This document shows, piece by piece, positions 46,936-60,089 of a stretch of DNA of 64,000 nt. The stretch comes from Diphasiastrum complanatum. Taxonomy: Eukaryota > Streptophyta > Lycopodiopsida > Lycopodiales > Lycopodiaceae. Both the position numbers and the translations under genes were made by a program. The stretch is taken from NCBI GenBank assembly GCA_029204225.1, contig CM055099.1:67051852-67115851 (forward strand). The letters run 5' to 3'. How positions within the stretch are numbered: position 1 is the first letter of the stretch; each line of letters begins with the position of its first letter. The notes below the pieces were generated by a model that made no database searches, was not told the origin of the DNA, and saw nothing but the letters and a program-made list of their open reading frames with translations.

Positions 46936-48011
46936 AAAGAAGAGACAACTTTGTCGGGCTTTCAGTTAAGATCTAGTGTATTTTCCAATGAGCAAAAGCA
47001 GATCAGGGAGTTAATCTCAAAAGAAAAATTGGTTAGCCCCTGTATAAATAAGTCATTAGACATATAAATATTGAAGTTAAAGAGATAATTACACTATGCG
47101 GTTGAAGTTCATCTGTGCAGAAACATTGATTTACAGTATACTTTTTGTAAATCTTGTGTCACTTGAATTTGTTAGAAAGCTTGTACTTGGTTGAAGAAAT
47201 CTTTGAAAGTGTGCTTCAGTTTTGAAAGTTAGTTTCCTAGATAGAACTCGACAGTATTTATATTTTTTGGTATAGTTTCAGTTATCTGATTTGTTGAATT
47301 TTTTTTTGGATATTAAGATTTTCAATGTCTTTTAAAAATATATATGTCATGTGCCTTTTTGAAGTTATGTGATATTAAATAAAAAATGCTTTTATAAATT
47401 GCATGAAGATGCTCACGTAGCTCATTATTTTGTATATATTTTGAATATATTTTGTATCTATTTGTTGACCAATTTATAAATATAGCTAAATTTGAATATA
47501 TCAATAAGAGAGTTTGATATGTTTGTTTGATATTAAAAAATTACAATATATAACTATGTTATTAAAATTTATTTTGTCGTTTTTGTAAATGTGAATATAT
47601 TAAAAAAATAGACAATATTCCATAATTAGCAAATTAAAAAATCAGTACAAAAAAGTGGAAAATTATGTAGGTTTTTGGGAGATTTTGAGCATACTTTTTT
47701 TGTTGACCTTCTTGATATACACAAAAAACATATTTTTGTAGATTTATAAATTTTCACATGTTTTTATTTTAAAATATAAGAAAAACACGTCATTTTTCAT
47801 ATTTGTATGCACAAAAAACATGGTTTTGTAAAATGACTTCTTTTTTGTCAATTTTGAAAGATTTGTTAAGGAGAACCTCGCAATATTTCTCATTCAACTC
47901 ACAATGGTGTTAAGATCTTACATAGGAGTTGGTAGTATACCTTTATTGGATCCTATAGTGAGAGAGAAGCAACACTTTGTTGTTCATTACAAGGTATCTC
48001 CACTACTTTTT

Positions 48012-48963
48012 ATGGCTTTCATGGGTTCTTTCTATTAGAACCTAGTGGGAGATTAACTACCTCCAATTATTCTATTTGGATCTTGATACTTCAAGATGTG
48101 ATGGACATAGTTCTTGGACTTGAGGAGGAGCCTCAAGTGCTTCAAGAAGTCCAAAGGTACAAGAAAAGAGCTAGGATGGCTCTACACTATATCAAGAGGA
48201 ATGTCTCTAATGAGGTATTAAGAGAGATTGGTGCTTGCAACTCGGCCAAGGAGGCTTGGGATTCACTCAAAGCTATCTATGAGGCCGATAATACCTCTAG
48301 GCTCCTCACTCTAACGAACCAAATCTTCCAAAGTTGTCAAAAGAGTGATGAGAGTATTGAGAATCAAAAACATCCATAGAGAGCTTGCTCGTATTGGAGA
48401 CACCATCAAACAAAGTGAGCTAGTTCAAGTCATCCTCAATGGCTTGAGAGATGAATATGACAATCTTGTTCAATCCTATGCTACCAAGGAGGATCTACCA
48501 AGTTTGGAGGCCTTGCAAGGTGTTCTTATTGCTGAAGAATCAAGACAAGAGAACAAGAGGATGAACAAGTTATCACTCAATCATAATGGAGAAGGCAAAG
48601 CTCTATTTGTCAAAGACAAGCACAAAGGGAGGAGCAAGAATTGTGGATAAAGTCAAGATTTTTGGCCTCTACCAAGCTTATTTTTGCATTTTTCACAAGA
48701 ATATACACCCAACATTTCTCTAAAGGCAAAGCCAAAGACAAGGACAAAGATGGAGAGGAGGATGATTCATCTCAAGCGTCTACTTCAAAGTTGAAGAAAA
48801 AGAAGATCAAGTGCTTCTTTTGTTGCAAGAAAGGCCATTATATCACTAATTGTTTCAAGAAGAAGAATCAATTCAAGCCAACCAAGATCTCTAATGAGAA
48901 AGAAGTTGATGCAAATGCAAGTGAAGGAGAAGGCTCTCTTATGGTATCATGCTTTTCTATTCT
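48012..48963 (+). pseudogene. Gag of copia element A
   Basis: ATG at 48012 (MAFMGSF) shifts frame before DVMDIVLGLEEEPQVLQEVQ; then come RARMALHYIKRNVSNEVLRE, AKEAWDSLKAIYEADNTSRL, after a shift near 48350 ELVQVILNGLRDEYDNLVQS, and the CCHC knuckle CFFCCKKGHYITNC at about 48815. At least three frameshifts. The frame is cut at 48963 by element B. Confidence 0.85.
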
Positions 48964-49217
48964 AGTTAAGAAACACAGTTTAAAACACCCGACCGGATCA
49001 ATCACCACAGCACAATATCAAGTCCAACAAGACAAGACAACAGAATAGCTTACCTCAAACTGTATATTCAACTGATAAGTAAGTACCAAGATAAGTTACT
49101 TAAAAAGCACTCAAAGGGCTCGTAAAAGAAAGACGGCCCGATAATTCTAGAACTAAGCACACGTGGTGCCGTTGAAATAAGAAAGCACTGTATAAGTCGA
49201 TCATTGCTATTTTAACT
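48964..49217 (-). repeat. 3' LTR of element B
   Basis: 254 bp, plus-strand start AGTTAAGAAACACAG and end TATTTTAACT; matches 54585-54838. Confidence 0.9.
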
Positions 49218-49329
49218 CTCTCCCTCAATGATCAACGTCTCTCTTTATTTTAGAGTTTACTCTATTCATGGAACATACCTCCATGATAGTATTACAAGTT
49301 AAGGCTTTTTACATAACCAGTCTAAGCCA

Positions 49330-50790
49330 AGTTTGGCTCTAAATGTCTCAAACTTTTCTTTACTTAAAGCTTTTGTAAATATATCAACAACTTGTAATAA
49401 CGTAGAACAATGTACAATGCTTATATCTTCATATTGTAGCTTCTCACGCAAAAGTGATATTTTACCTCAATATGTTTTGTCCTTGCGTGAAAGACAGGAT
49501 TCATGCCAATCTCACATAACAACTTACGTAGCCAAACAGCTTCTTGAGTAGTAGAACTTAACGCTTTATATTCGGCTTCTGTAGAAGAAAGAGAAATAGT
49601 ATCTTGCTTCTTGCTAGACCATGAAAAACAACCGCTACCAAAATTGAAGGCATAACCTGTTGTTGACTTTCTATCATCTATACTTCCTGCCCAATCAGCG
49701 TCAACATAACCGTGCAACTTAGGTAAAACACTTTGTCTTTTGTAAATTAGGCCAAGGTTAGGTGTACCTTTCACATACCTCAAAATTCTTTTCGCAACTA
49801 TCCAATGGTCCATAGTGGGTGATGACATGAACTGACTAATCAAACTTACAGCATAGTAGATATCAGGACATGTAGTCGTAAGATATATCAAACTCCCAAC
49901 TAGTTGATGAAATAGTGTAGCGTCAACATATGCGCTATCATCAATACGAGATAATTTCTTACCAGCTTCGCAAGGGGTGATGGAAGGTTTGCACTCTGTC
50001 ATGTGAAATCTCTCCAATACCTCGCCCATATACTTGATTTGACATAACTTGATATCACTGCCAGTTTGCCATACTTCAACACCCAAGCAGTAGTGCATAA
50101 GATCTAAATCTGTCATCTCAAATTGCTTGCATAAGTTGGCTTTGATAGAACGAGTGAGGTTCTCATCATTGCCCATGATAATGATATCATCAACATAAAG
50201 TACAATCAAGACAATGCTGTCATCGTTTATAAGAACATAAATATTTGGATCTGAATTTGTTCTTACAAACCCATGAGAAAGAAAGTAATTGTCAATGCGT
50301 CCATACCATGCGCGTGGCGCTTGCTTAAGGCCATAAAGTGCTTTGTGTAGTTTACATACCTTCTGTTCTTGCCCTTTTGCCATGGAGCCCTGCGGTTGGA
50401 CCATGTAAACTTCTTCCTCTAAGTCAACATTCAAAAATGCGGACTTCACATCCATTTGATGGATCTTCCACCCAAAATGAGATGCTAGGACAATGATAAG
50501 GCGTAGCGTAGTCCACTTAGCCACTGGAGCAAATGTCTTTTCATAGTCAATTCCTTTGCTTTGCTCATAACCCTTCACTACTAGGTGTGCCTTATGCTTT
50601 CCTATTGTGCCATCCGCATGAAACTTTGTTCTAAACACGCATTTACTATCAATGGGTTTCTTTCCAAGTGGTAGATCAACTAACTCCCATGTATCATGCC
50701 TGTGGATGGATTTCATCTCCTCTTCCATTGCCCTTTGCCACTCTTTGTGATCTTTTGCCTCAATCTTCTCACTTCTCCTTGTGTGCTAGA
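49330..50790 (-). pseudogene. Reverse transcriptase-RNase H of element B
   Basis: A 435-codon frame (49421-50728) covers copia RT and RNase H: MEEEMKSIHRHDTWELVDLP, QMDVKSAFLNVDLEEEVYMV, LHKALYGLKQAPRAWYGRID, the intact catalytic YVDDIIIMG, then GSLIYLTTTCPDIYYAV, HGYVDADWAGSIDDRKSTTG and SSTEAEYKALSSTTQEAVWL. A one-base shift near HIEVKYHF moves the end (IFTKALSKEKFETFRAK, to about 49330) out of frame. Upstream, a shift near 50750 separates it from the integrase C-terminal part at 50713-51165. Confidence 0.92.
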
Positions 50791-52740
50791 TCCTAGTTGA
50801 TTTAGCTTTGCGTCCTTCATGATCTTCTCATAGCATTTTGGTATTTTAGATTCAGGTGATACACTACGTGGAGAGTATGTATCCCAAGGAGTGTCTAAGT
50901 AATGTCTCTTACTTCCAACCGGTTTCTCCTTTATTGCTCCTATTGGCAAGTACCTCCCCCTAGGCTCTTGAATAGGTGGTGTCCTTTCATACTCGCCCTC
51001 TTGACTCTCATTTTCACGTGCATCATCTTGTAGAGTGTCTTCTTCATTTTCTTCTTTTAAAATTGTGGGAAGTCTTTTGATGCTTTCACCACTTGCATGG
51101 TCTTCATCTTCATACCTATGCGTCTCATCAAAGATCACATATTTGCTAATGTGAATCTTGTTCATTACAGGATCAAAACACCTATATGCCTTTGTCCTCT
51201 CATCATAACCGATGAAGATATACTTGATTGCTTTGGCATCAAGTAACTTTTACTCCTCCTTTGGCACATGTACATAGGCCTTACATCCAATGACACGAAA
51301 CTTGTCAATTTTTGGCTTTATTCTAGTAAATGCTTCTTCGGGAGTCACATTTGGAACCACAACTGTAGGGCTCCTGTTTTGCAAGAACGTTGCCGCATTG
51401 CACGCTTCCGACCAAAGTGAATCGGTCAAGCCCATTTGCTTCATCATGGAGCGTGCACTCTCCATAATAGTCCTGTTTTTCCTTTTAGCTACACCATTAC
51501 TATGTGGCGTGTGTGACTGTGTGAATTGTCTTTTGATGCCGTGTTCCTTGCAAAAGTCCTCAAAATCATCAGATTTGTATTCGCCCCTTCTATCAGATCT
51601 TAGCACTTTAATGTGTGCATCCAATTGGTTCTCTACCAAAGTCTTGAACTCCTTGAAGCGAGCAAAAGCGTCAGATTTCTTCTTCAAGAAATAAATCCAT
51701 GTCCTCCTAGAGTAATCATCTATGAAAGTCATAAAATAATATGCTTTCCCCAATGACATGGTCTTCATTGGGGCGCACAGGTTGCTGTGAATGAGTTCCA
51801 GCGGTTTCTTAGCTCTTGCAGCTCCACCTTTCTTGAATGTCTCCCTGTGATGCTTTCCCATGACGCATCCTTCACATATTGCATGATGATCATCCTGCAA
51901 TGCCGGTAACCCTATTACCATCTTCAGCTTTGCCATCAATCTCAAGCTCCCATAGTTTAAATGACCAAGTCTTTTGTGCCACAACTCAGATTGAGATGCT
52001 ATTGAGATAGCCAAACCATATTCTCCTAGTTTTGCAGCATCCAATTTATAAAGGCCACAGTTACTATCTCTATAACCTTTCACCACCACTTTATGGTTGT
52101 AGTTCATATCCCTCATAAGGCATCCATCCTTGACAAATTCAACCTTAAAATGTTGATTTGCCATTACACCAACAGAAAGCAAACTCTTTTTGAGTCTAGG
52201 AACATAAAGCACATTAGAGATGTTCTTGATTTTACCATCATGAGACTGCACAGGTACATTGCCCACACCCTGTATTTGGCATTCCTCCCCATTGGCTTGA
52301 GTGACCTTATCCCCATCATGGATTGGTGAGAATTTCTCAAACCAATCACGTTTCCTGGTCATATGCCTTGTGGCGCCTGAATCTATGAACCATCTGGCAC
52401 CATCATCAACTTGGGATGCCAATGCCGATGAAAAGACACTTGTCTCGTCATCTTCTCCATCATCTTCGGCAATGTTGCCTTGTTGAGTCACTTTTCCCGC
52501 CATTATGTCCGCTTTCTTCTTGTAACACTCGCATCCCCAATGACCCGGTTTGTGGCAATAGTAACATTTGCCTTTCTTCTTCTTTTTTCCTTTTGATGAT
52601 GACTCTCCCTCATCATCATCATCCTTGGATTTCTTGGGAATCCTTTTCCATCCTTTCTGCTTGGCTTTAGCAAGTAAGGCTTGATCCTCCTATGGGGTTT
52701 GCCTTGACTTCACCACTTCGCGATGTTATTCTTCCTACAA
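50713..52740 (-). pseudogene. Gag knuckle, protease and integrase of element B
   Basis: The frame from about 52650 reads CYYCHKPGHWGCEC (zinc knuckle), then 51250-52503 gives the protease active site WFIDSGATRHMT, the integrase zinc region WHKRLGHLNYGSL..C..C, and the DDE core with FIDDYSRRTWIYF, DRRGEYKSDDFEDFCKEHGI and THTPHSNGVAKRKNRTIMES. A stop at about 51250 interrupts GCKAYVHVPKEE; the same product then continues with KYIFIGYDERTKAYRCFDPV into 50713-51165 (acidic linker before RT). Near-intact but not open. Confidence 0.88.
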
Positions 52741-53278
52741 CATGATTCTGTGGAAGTCTTCAAAAGTAGGAAATCTCTCCCTCGAAGCAATGCTGCTCAC
52801 AAACATCTGTAGCCCTTCTGAGACACCGCTCATTGTGGTATGTACCAATTCAACATCCCTAATTGGTTCTCCAATTGCCACAAGTTCATCTCTCAGCTCC
52901 TTTATCCTGGTGAAGAAAGATCCCATTGACTCACTTTCTTCCATCCTTACTGCGTTCAATCTCGACTTCAAGAACATGGCCCGAGTTGGATTGCAAGTTT
53001 GAAGTTGCATTCTAAGAGCTTCCCAAGCTCCCCTAGCCGTCGTGGCATCACGTATATGAGTGATCACATGGTCTTTCACTGAAAGATTGATCAAGGACAA
53101 TGCTCTCTGCGCCTTTTTATCATAGGCCCTCATATCACCTGGAGTCAATACCTGCCACAATCTCCCATAATTCTTTCTCCATCAAAATGCTCTTCATTTT
53201 GAATTTCCAGATGTTGTAGATAGAAGCCCCATCAAGTTTGCTTGCATCGCCCAAAATTGCCTCATTGATGTTTGCCAT
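52735..53278 (-). pseudogene. Gag of element B
   Basis: ATG at 53276-53278 opens MANINEAILGDASKLDGASI, YNIWKFKMKSILMEKELWEI; a one-base shift near 53150 leads into PGDMRAYDKKAQRALSLINL, ARGAWEALRMQLQTCNPTRA and ESESMGSFFTRIKELRDELV (UBN2-type gag). Confidence 0.88.
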
Positions 53279-53969
53279 TCCCGAACTGCTTGAGACTCCA
53301 CCTGTAGGCTATAAAGTGTATGCCGAAGCCAACCATGATGTCAGAAATAAAAAATAATGCCCTGCAATTTTTGGCTTACCAGGCCACCCGTCGCTCTTTC
53401 GCCAAATTGAAAGCCAAACTGGCGTCGCTTTCTGAAATGCTTTTTGTCACCAACTCCCAGCTTCCTGCCCAGTGGAATGGTGAAATCACTTATGGCATGC
53501 TCCGAACACTTTCTCCACAATAATCACTCTGTTTTGGTGTACCGTACTTGCAGGTACAATCAGGGTGCCCTTCGTTTGGAGGCTATAGCCTTTCGTTTGG
53601 CCAAAATAGGCTAAAGGATGTGAAAATAAGGGCAATTTGGGTTTTTGAATTGTTTCTTCAGTGTGAAGAAACTTCACCTTTCACAAAACTTGGGACCCAA
53701 CAATTTTTTCACTTTGAAAATTTTTAATGAAAAGAAGGGTGCCTTTGCCCTTCAGATCTTCAGGACCCTTTCAAAGCCCATCTAAGGGTGATCCACCATC
53801 CTATGGCCCACGTTTCTCCCTGAGAACTTCATCTTGGCCATTGATCTTATTGAAGCCTTATCTGATGGTTGCTAGCAATCGCGAGTGCCGAAAGTAGCTC
53901 TTCCAAACGCTAAACACTTCCACGTGCTATAGCCTCTCTCTGGTTCACCGCCCCTGAGCCTCCATGCAA

Positions 53970-54132
<163 letters not shown>

Positions 54133-54570
54133 CGACCTCTCTCTTCATTGTCTTCCCAGCACTAGGGCGCCCTCCATCATGCACTTACAATGCCTGAAAT
54201 GATCTCCTACAACCAAAGATCCACACTTTTATGCCTGTAAACCTTAGTCATGAAAGAAGAAAAACTTCTTGAGCTATGCTCAAGTTTTCTCTGAGCCACT
54301 TTTTGCAGCCCTCTACTGCACTCAAGTCTCCCTACAGTCAGCCATCACCTGCTTTAAACAGATTTTCAATTGGCTTCAAATTGAATCCACAGTAGGCAGC
54401 CTTTCTACGGAGTTCTTTGTTTCCGTTTAGCTTCTCGTTTTAGCCTCTGAATCTTCTTACAGTTTCAAGCTATCCCACGAATCTCCACAGACTCAGTTTT
54501 GTGCTTTCTAGCCAATAAACCGTCGTGAATTTGTAGCTCTCTGTTCTTGTCCGGTTATTCAAGCCACCAA

Positions 54571-54584
54571 GGGCTCTGATACCA
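54571..54584 (-). promoter_or_regulatory. Primer-binding site of element B
   Basis: Minus-strand TGGTATCAGAGCCC immediately follows the LTR end TAACT. Confidence 0.92.
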
Positions 54585-54838
54585 AGTTAAGAAACACAGT
54601 TTAAAACACCCGACCGGATCAATCACCACAACACAACATCAAGTGCAACAAGACAAGACAACAAAATAGCTTACCTCAAACTGTATATTGAACTGATAAG
54701 TAAGTACCATGATAAGTTGCTTAAAAAGCACTCAAAGGGCTCGTAAAAGAAAGACGGCCTGATAATTCTTGAACTAAGCACACGTGGTGCCGTCAAAATA
54801 AGAAAGCACTGTATAAGTCGATCATTGCTATTATAACT
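54585..54838 (-). repeat. 5' LTR of element B
   Basis: 254 bp, same length as its partner at 48964-49217; ends AGTTA and TAACT. Confidence 0.9.
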
Positions 54839-54840
54839 CT

Positions 54841-56122
54841 TCTCTCTCAAGAAAGATGGCTCATGGTATATTGATAGTGGAGCCTCATCTCATATGTGTA
54901 GCTCCAAGGACTCTTTCTCATCTATTATGCCTTATGAAGGAGTTAAGAAGTCTATATACACTGCAAATGATCATGAATGCAAAATTGAAGGAATAAGGAC
55001 TATTTCTTTGAAGCTTGCATCTTCAAAAGTTCTATCTCTCAACAAGGTTCTTTTTGTTCCCAAGCTTACAAAGAACCTTATAAGTGTTGGCCAATTGCTT
55101 GATGCCAAATTCTATATTGACACTTGTGTGATCAAGAAAGATGATGAGATCCTTGCACATGGATCTAGATTTGGAGGCATCTACAAATTGGATCCAAGAG
55201 AGAGTGCAAATTCTTGTGATGTTGCATATGTGACCAAGCTTTCCAGAGAGGATTTATGGCATAGAATATTGGGCCATCCCAATTACAAACCTATATATTC
55301 TATGATCAAATAAGCCAAAGCTATTGCCTTGCCAAAGGCACTATCCAAGGAGATCAAGCCACGTGAGGCATGTGCTATTGCCAAGTCACATAAGAAGCCA
55401 TATGCAAGATTTTCCATCAAGACTTCACATCCTTTGGAGTTGATACCCTCGGATGTGCACTTCTCATCAAGCCAAAGCAAGGGAGGAGCCACTTGTTTTG
55501 TTACATTTATTGATGATCACACACGATACACGTGGTTATATTTTCTATCTTCAAAATTCATGGTGTATGATTATTTTTTCAAGTTCAAAGCTTATGTTGA
55601 GAAGCAACTCTCTTTCAAGATCAAAGCAAAAGGATCATGGTTGGATACTCATCCACCTATAGAGTCTATATACTCTCTACTTTAAAGGTTATTGAAAGAA
55701 GAGATGTCATTTTTCATGAAGATCAACATTCCATTGTGGAAGGGGCCGATATTAAGCCATCTCAAGATGCATCACCTATTATCTCTATTGAAGACAATCA
55801 AGAAGTGATGGGGTCGAGGTTTAAGGAGGAGCATCCTCATGTATTCTCACCAAGAAGATCTTTGAGAGAGAGATCCGAGCCTAAGGGGCTCTCATACATT
55901 GATAAAGGCAAGCAAGTGGATTTTGAATCCACCAATTGTATGCTTGTTGGATGGAGGATCCACAAGCTCCCAAGATGCACTCCAATCAAAGGAGTGGTAC
56001 AAAGCTATGGAGCAAGAATATGGTGCATTGATCACCAACAGTACTTGGGATCTTGTGGATCCTCCATCCAAAAAGCATATCATTGGTTGCAAGTGGGTGT
56101 TTTGAATCAAGTAAAATCATGA
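54841..56122 (+). pseudogene. Protease and integrase of copia element A
   Basis: Resumes directly after element B: WYIDSGASSHMCSSKDSFSS (protease), NKVLFVPKLTKNLISVGQLL, EDLWHRILGHPNYKPIYSMI (integrase zinc region), a stop at about 55312, then HPLELIPSDVHFSS and VTFIDDHTRYTWLYFLSSKF. After KIKA (about 55627) the frame jumps to GYSSTYRVYILSTLKVIERR, so the second half of the DDE core is deleted. An acidic linker and the first RT part (WYKAMEQEYGALITNSTWDL) follow to 56105. Confidence 0.87.
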
Positions 56123-56139
56123 TAACACCATCAACAAGT

Positions 56140-57490
56140 GCAAAGCAAGGCTATGTGCAAAAGTATTTGCTCAAATCCAAAGCCTTGATTCTGAAGAGAT
56201 CTTTGCACCCATTGCAAAGATGATGACAATAAGGATCGTCATATCTATTGCTTGCTATCTCAAATGGAAGGTGTTCCAATTGGATGTCTCTAATGCTTTT
56301 CTCAATGGATATCTTGAGGAGGAGATCTATATGGAGCAATCTCAAGGATTTATCAAGGACGAATCCAAAGTTTGCTTGCTCTTCAAGAGTCTTTATGGAC
56401 TCAAGCAGGCACCAAGATCATGGTATGCAAGACTCGATTCTTTTCTCATCTCACTAGGATTTATCCTAAGTGACTATGATCCTTCCATGTACTTAAAGTT
56501 TGCTGCTAGTGATCTTGTCAATCTTTTTATTTATGTAGATGAAATTATCCTTTGTGGAAGTTGCATCAGATTAATTGAAGAGACTAAAAGTGCACTTGGA
56601 GGAGAATTTAAAATGCAAGATCTAGGTGAACTCCACTATATCTTAGGCCTAGAGATTAGCTTTTGTGATGATTATGCTTTTATAAGTCAATTTAGATATG
56701 CTCTCTCAATGTTGAAAAAGTTTCATATGGAGAATTGTAAGAGCCTTGATACATCTATTGAGGATATTGTAAAAGATCCTAATAAGGGAGATGAAAGACC
56801 CTTCGAGGACATCACCCTTTTCAGGAGTCTTATTGGCTCCTTGATCTGGTTGACCATCACTAGGTCCGATTTAAGCTATTGTGTGCACAAGCTAAGCCAA
56901 TCTATGCAAGATCCCAAGATCTACCATTGGAAATCGGCCAAGAGGGTCTTGAGATATATATATTCTATTTGTGATTATGGATTGCTCTACAAAAGTGAAA
57001 ACTTATCTATTATTGGCTACTCGGACTCAGATTTTGCTAGTGACAAGGTGGATCGAAAATCCACAAGTGCCTACACCATATTTCTTGGAGGAAATCTCAT
57101 ATCTTGGCTTTCCAAAAAGCAAGATACTATTTCTCTCTCATCATGTGAGGCTGAGTGTAAAGCACTTACTACAACAACAAAAGAAGTGCTTTGGATCAAG
57201 AGGCTATTATTGGAGCTAAAGTGCATTAAGGAGGATGATCTACCATTGATCAATGTGACAACATCTTGGCCCAAGCCCTTGCCAACAATTCTATCTTTCG
57301 TGCAAGGAGCAAACATATTGAATTTGCACATCATTTTGTGAGGGAAAAGCTCATTGGAGGAGAGATCAACTTGGAGCATATTGGATCACCTTCATGTATT
57401 GTTGATCTACTCATCAAGCCTTTGATCAAGAGTTCATTCATTAAGCTTAGATCCAACCTTGTTTTAATTCCAAGATCTATGCTTAAATGA
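56140..57490 (+). pseudogene. Reverse transcriptase-RNase H of copia element A
   Basis: The long frame 56220-57341 reads WKVFQLDVSNAFLNGYLEEE, FKSLYGLKQAPRSWYARLDS, GEFKMQDLGELHYILGLEIS, LIGSLIWLTITRSDLSYCVH, DSDFASDKVDRKSTSAYTIF and KKQDTISLSSCEAECKALTT. The catalytic box reads YVDEIIL (56532-56552), with Glu in place of the second Asp. A shift near 57265 moves the end (SKHIEFAHHFVREKLIGGEI, LLIKPLIKSSFIKLRSNL) to another frame. Close relative of the copy at 63180-64000. Confidence 0.9.
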
Positions 57491-57511
57491 GAAAAGATAA
57501 CTTTTGAAAAG

Positions 57512-58227
57512 TGTGAAAAATCAAGAAGTCACCTATGTTGAGTCTAGGGGTTGGATGAACATTTTTGTTACCATCCATGTGAAGGATGATGATAGGGCCA
57601 ATTTTGGCCTAGGAGGCAAAATAGTGATGTCCACATGCAACGCCATGATTTGGCCATAAGTAGGATATGATGAAAGCTCAAGCTAGCTAGGCTAGTTACA
57701 TTTGTGTAGTTGTGATTGGGTGAGTGGCACTTCCTATGTGTTGGCATGTAATCTTGAGTCCAATCAGAAGAGAGTTATGTACCAAATTGGCCCAATCATA
57801 TTTGATGGATCATATCTCATCAAGCCAATCATATTTAGAGATAGAAAAATAGGGGTTCAATCATATGGAAGCTCCCCTCACCTTGAGATCCTGATAGAGG
57901 ACTCAGCTATGTACTTGAGTTTTTTAGAGTAGTTTGAGATTTGACAATTCTAGTCTATTTCGCATTCTCTCTCTACCTGAGCCTTTGAAATTGGTTTCTC
58001 TCTCTACCTGAGAGCAAGGTGATTTTATACTTAGTTTTTTCAAGAACTTATTCCAACACTTGTGAAAGTACTTGTATGATTGTTTTAGGCATGTAGATGA
58101 GTGCTCTTGCCATAGAATTGAGGGATAGATCTTGACTATTAATCTAAACTTGATCTTGTGCGATCACAAAGTCTTAGGAGGTCATTATCACACTTTGCGA
58201 CATTCCAACATGTGTGAAAATTCAACA
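57512..58227 (+). repeat. 3' LTR of copia element A
   Basis: Starts TGTGAAAAATC after the purine-rich GAAAAGATAACTTTTGAAAAG and ends TTCAACA. Pairs with 43270-43993. Confidence 0.9.
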
Positions 58228-58249
58228 AGCCATACTTACAGCATAGTAT

Positions 58250-59100
58250 TTATACAAGATGACTAATCTATTTCATATCTATTTAAGAAATTGGCTATTA
58301 TTGGGAGGAGAGCTAGATGGTTGCTATTACTTATGGAATGAAAATTTGATATTGTTATTAAACTAACAAGAAAGAAAGCGACGAAAAGGGATGTGCATGA
58401 CAATACATCATATGTGAATATTTTTTATTTTACTGTATGTGAAGACGAAGCCAAATAATGGTATGGTGAGGTATATCGGTTTATGGTGAGTTTCTTGAAT
58501 GTTATAATGTGAAGCATTGTTGTATGCATTGGTGGCGGACCTCTTGTACAGACATGGTTTAGAGGGAGTATTGTGCATGTGTTTACGTGCACATGAACGA
58601 CAACTCAAATCACTTCAAGTGGGAGTATAGCCTTCTACTCGTTGGAAATATGTTCTTTATTTCTAAAAGCATCACAATGCTTATCAATGTTAGGATAATT
58701 GTATAGACTTGAGCAATTTTCTATTATTGTTTACAAACTTGTTGGACCTTCTCATATACATTATCTAAACTTTATTGCCAATATGTCTATTGTGTCAACA
58801 TAATAACGATGTTAATTCATACATTTCATCGGTAAAAATTACTGTATCAAATGGTTTGAAGTGAAAGCACTTCATAACAAGACTATCACGAGTACCACAC
58901 ACTTTATTTTTGATCACTTTATTGCAAGGTCTAGTTAATTACTTTGTTATTGAGAGGGCATATATAAACCATACCATTGAGCATTTGGCAACTCATTATG
59001 TATTTATTCATAAGAGTTCTACATTGTATCATCCCAAAGCCAATGGTCATGTTGAGAGTACTAATAGTCTACTTGTACTTTTATTTATAGATTGTTTGAT
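58250..59100 (+). pseudogene. Ty3/gypsy RNase H-integrase remnant
   Basis: Fragments read RARWLLLLMEWKFDIVIKLT (end of RNase H), KWFEVKALHNKTIT (integrase start) and STLYHPKANGHVESTNSLL (integrase core end). Frames change repeatedly and large parts are gone. Confidence 0.65.
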
Positions 59101-60089
59101 TGTAGATTCACTATAGTATTTTCATGATTTTCAATGGAAATTTCAATGCAAAATCATGCAATAGTTTTTCCTTTCTTGAATTGGCATGGGTGTTAGGAAA
59201 TTCGTCAGAGTACGTTAGAGTTTGGTAGTTGTAAAATATGTGGGACCTTGACAACTCAGATAATCTCAATTACCAACTTGGATGCATTTGGCATAAATGC
59301 CACGTGACTGTTGGAATTTGGTTGCCTAAGTGGTCATTAAAACATGATGGCCTTCTGTTGGATGAATTTGGGGGCTTCTCTATTCATCGAATCGACAAAC
59401 TTGTCTGAAGTCGACACTGATCTTAATCCTTGAATTTTGACAAGCAAATTAGTACATTGGCACTGTAACTCGACAAACACGTGGCTGACACGTCATTAAA
59501 TGGGCATCAAATTTTGATAGCCAGAGAGCGATACTTGTCAAATAGAGAATTCCTTGAATACAAATAAAAATAACTCACTATGATAACAATCTATATTATT
59601 GGAGCGATATTTGCGAGCATCCACATTCTTCAACTTGTGATTTGCATTTTTCAAATTATGATTTGGATTGAAGATTGAAAAAGTGATTAATCGTTGAAGA
59701 CTGACGTACATGTCAAATGAGGTTCATTCTACCATTTATAATAAACTGCATTATGCAGTATTCGATTTTATATTTTTCATTCTTGGTAAACTACATTAAG
59801 CAATTTTGAATTCTACATTATGCATTCTTGGCAAGCTATATTAAGCATTCTTGGACTCTACATTATGCATTCTGGAGATTCAAAAGGTAGAAGCTTTAAT
59901 TTTTTAACCATTTTCATACATGTCAACTTTTACACATGTCACATTAAAAAATCACAAAATGCATGCCAGATAGAAGAAGTACAAGAAATTTTAAGAAATA
60001 CAATATACTAGCATAGGAATCCATATCATATCAATCAATGTTTTACCATATTGATCCTTTTGCAGTCTCTTTAAATTACATAGTAGCTA
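59101..60089. other. Intergenic; short tandem repeat near the right
   Basis: Between about 59745 and 59880 variants of CATTCTTGG.AA.CTA.ATTAAGCA and CTACATTATGCATTCTTGG alternate, a degenerate short tandem array. Nothing else is recognised. Confidence 0.4.

Larger units (their letters stand above)
44648..47911. mobile_element. DNA transposon inserted in the leader of element A
   Basis: A 3264-bp segment begins AACACCATTGCGAGTCGAAT and ends with the inverted counterpart (ATTCAACTCACAATGGTGTT). The inverted repeat continues to about 34 bp with a few mismatches (left GAGAAACTTTGCGA, right TCGCAATATTTCTC). AAGA flanks both sides (44644-44647 and 47912-47915) as a possible 4-bp target duplication. 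The superfamily is not clear to me. Interior: AT-rich, a cluster of hairpins at 45846-46307, and a short Lys/Glu-rich coding fragment at 46740-46935. No transposase motif was recognised. Confidence 0.7.

Noticed and set aside
51290-51694. 134-codon plus-strand frame
   Set aside because: Antisense shadow of the integrase of copia B.
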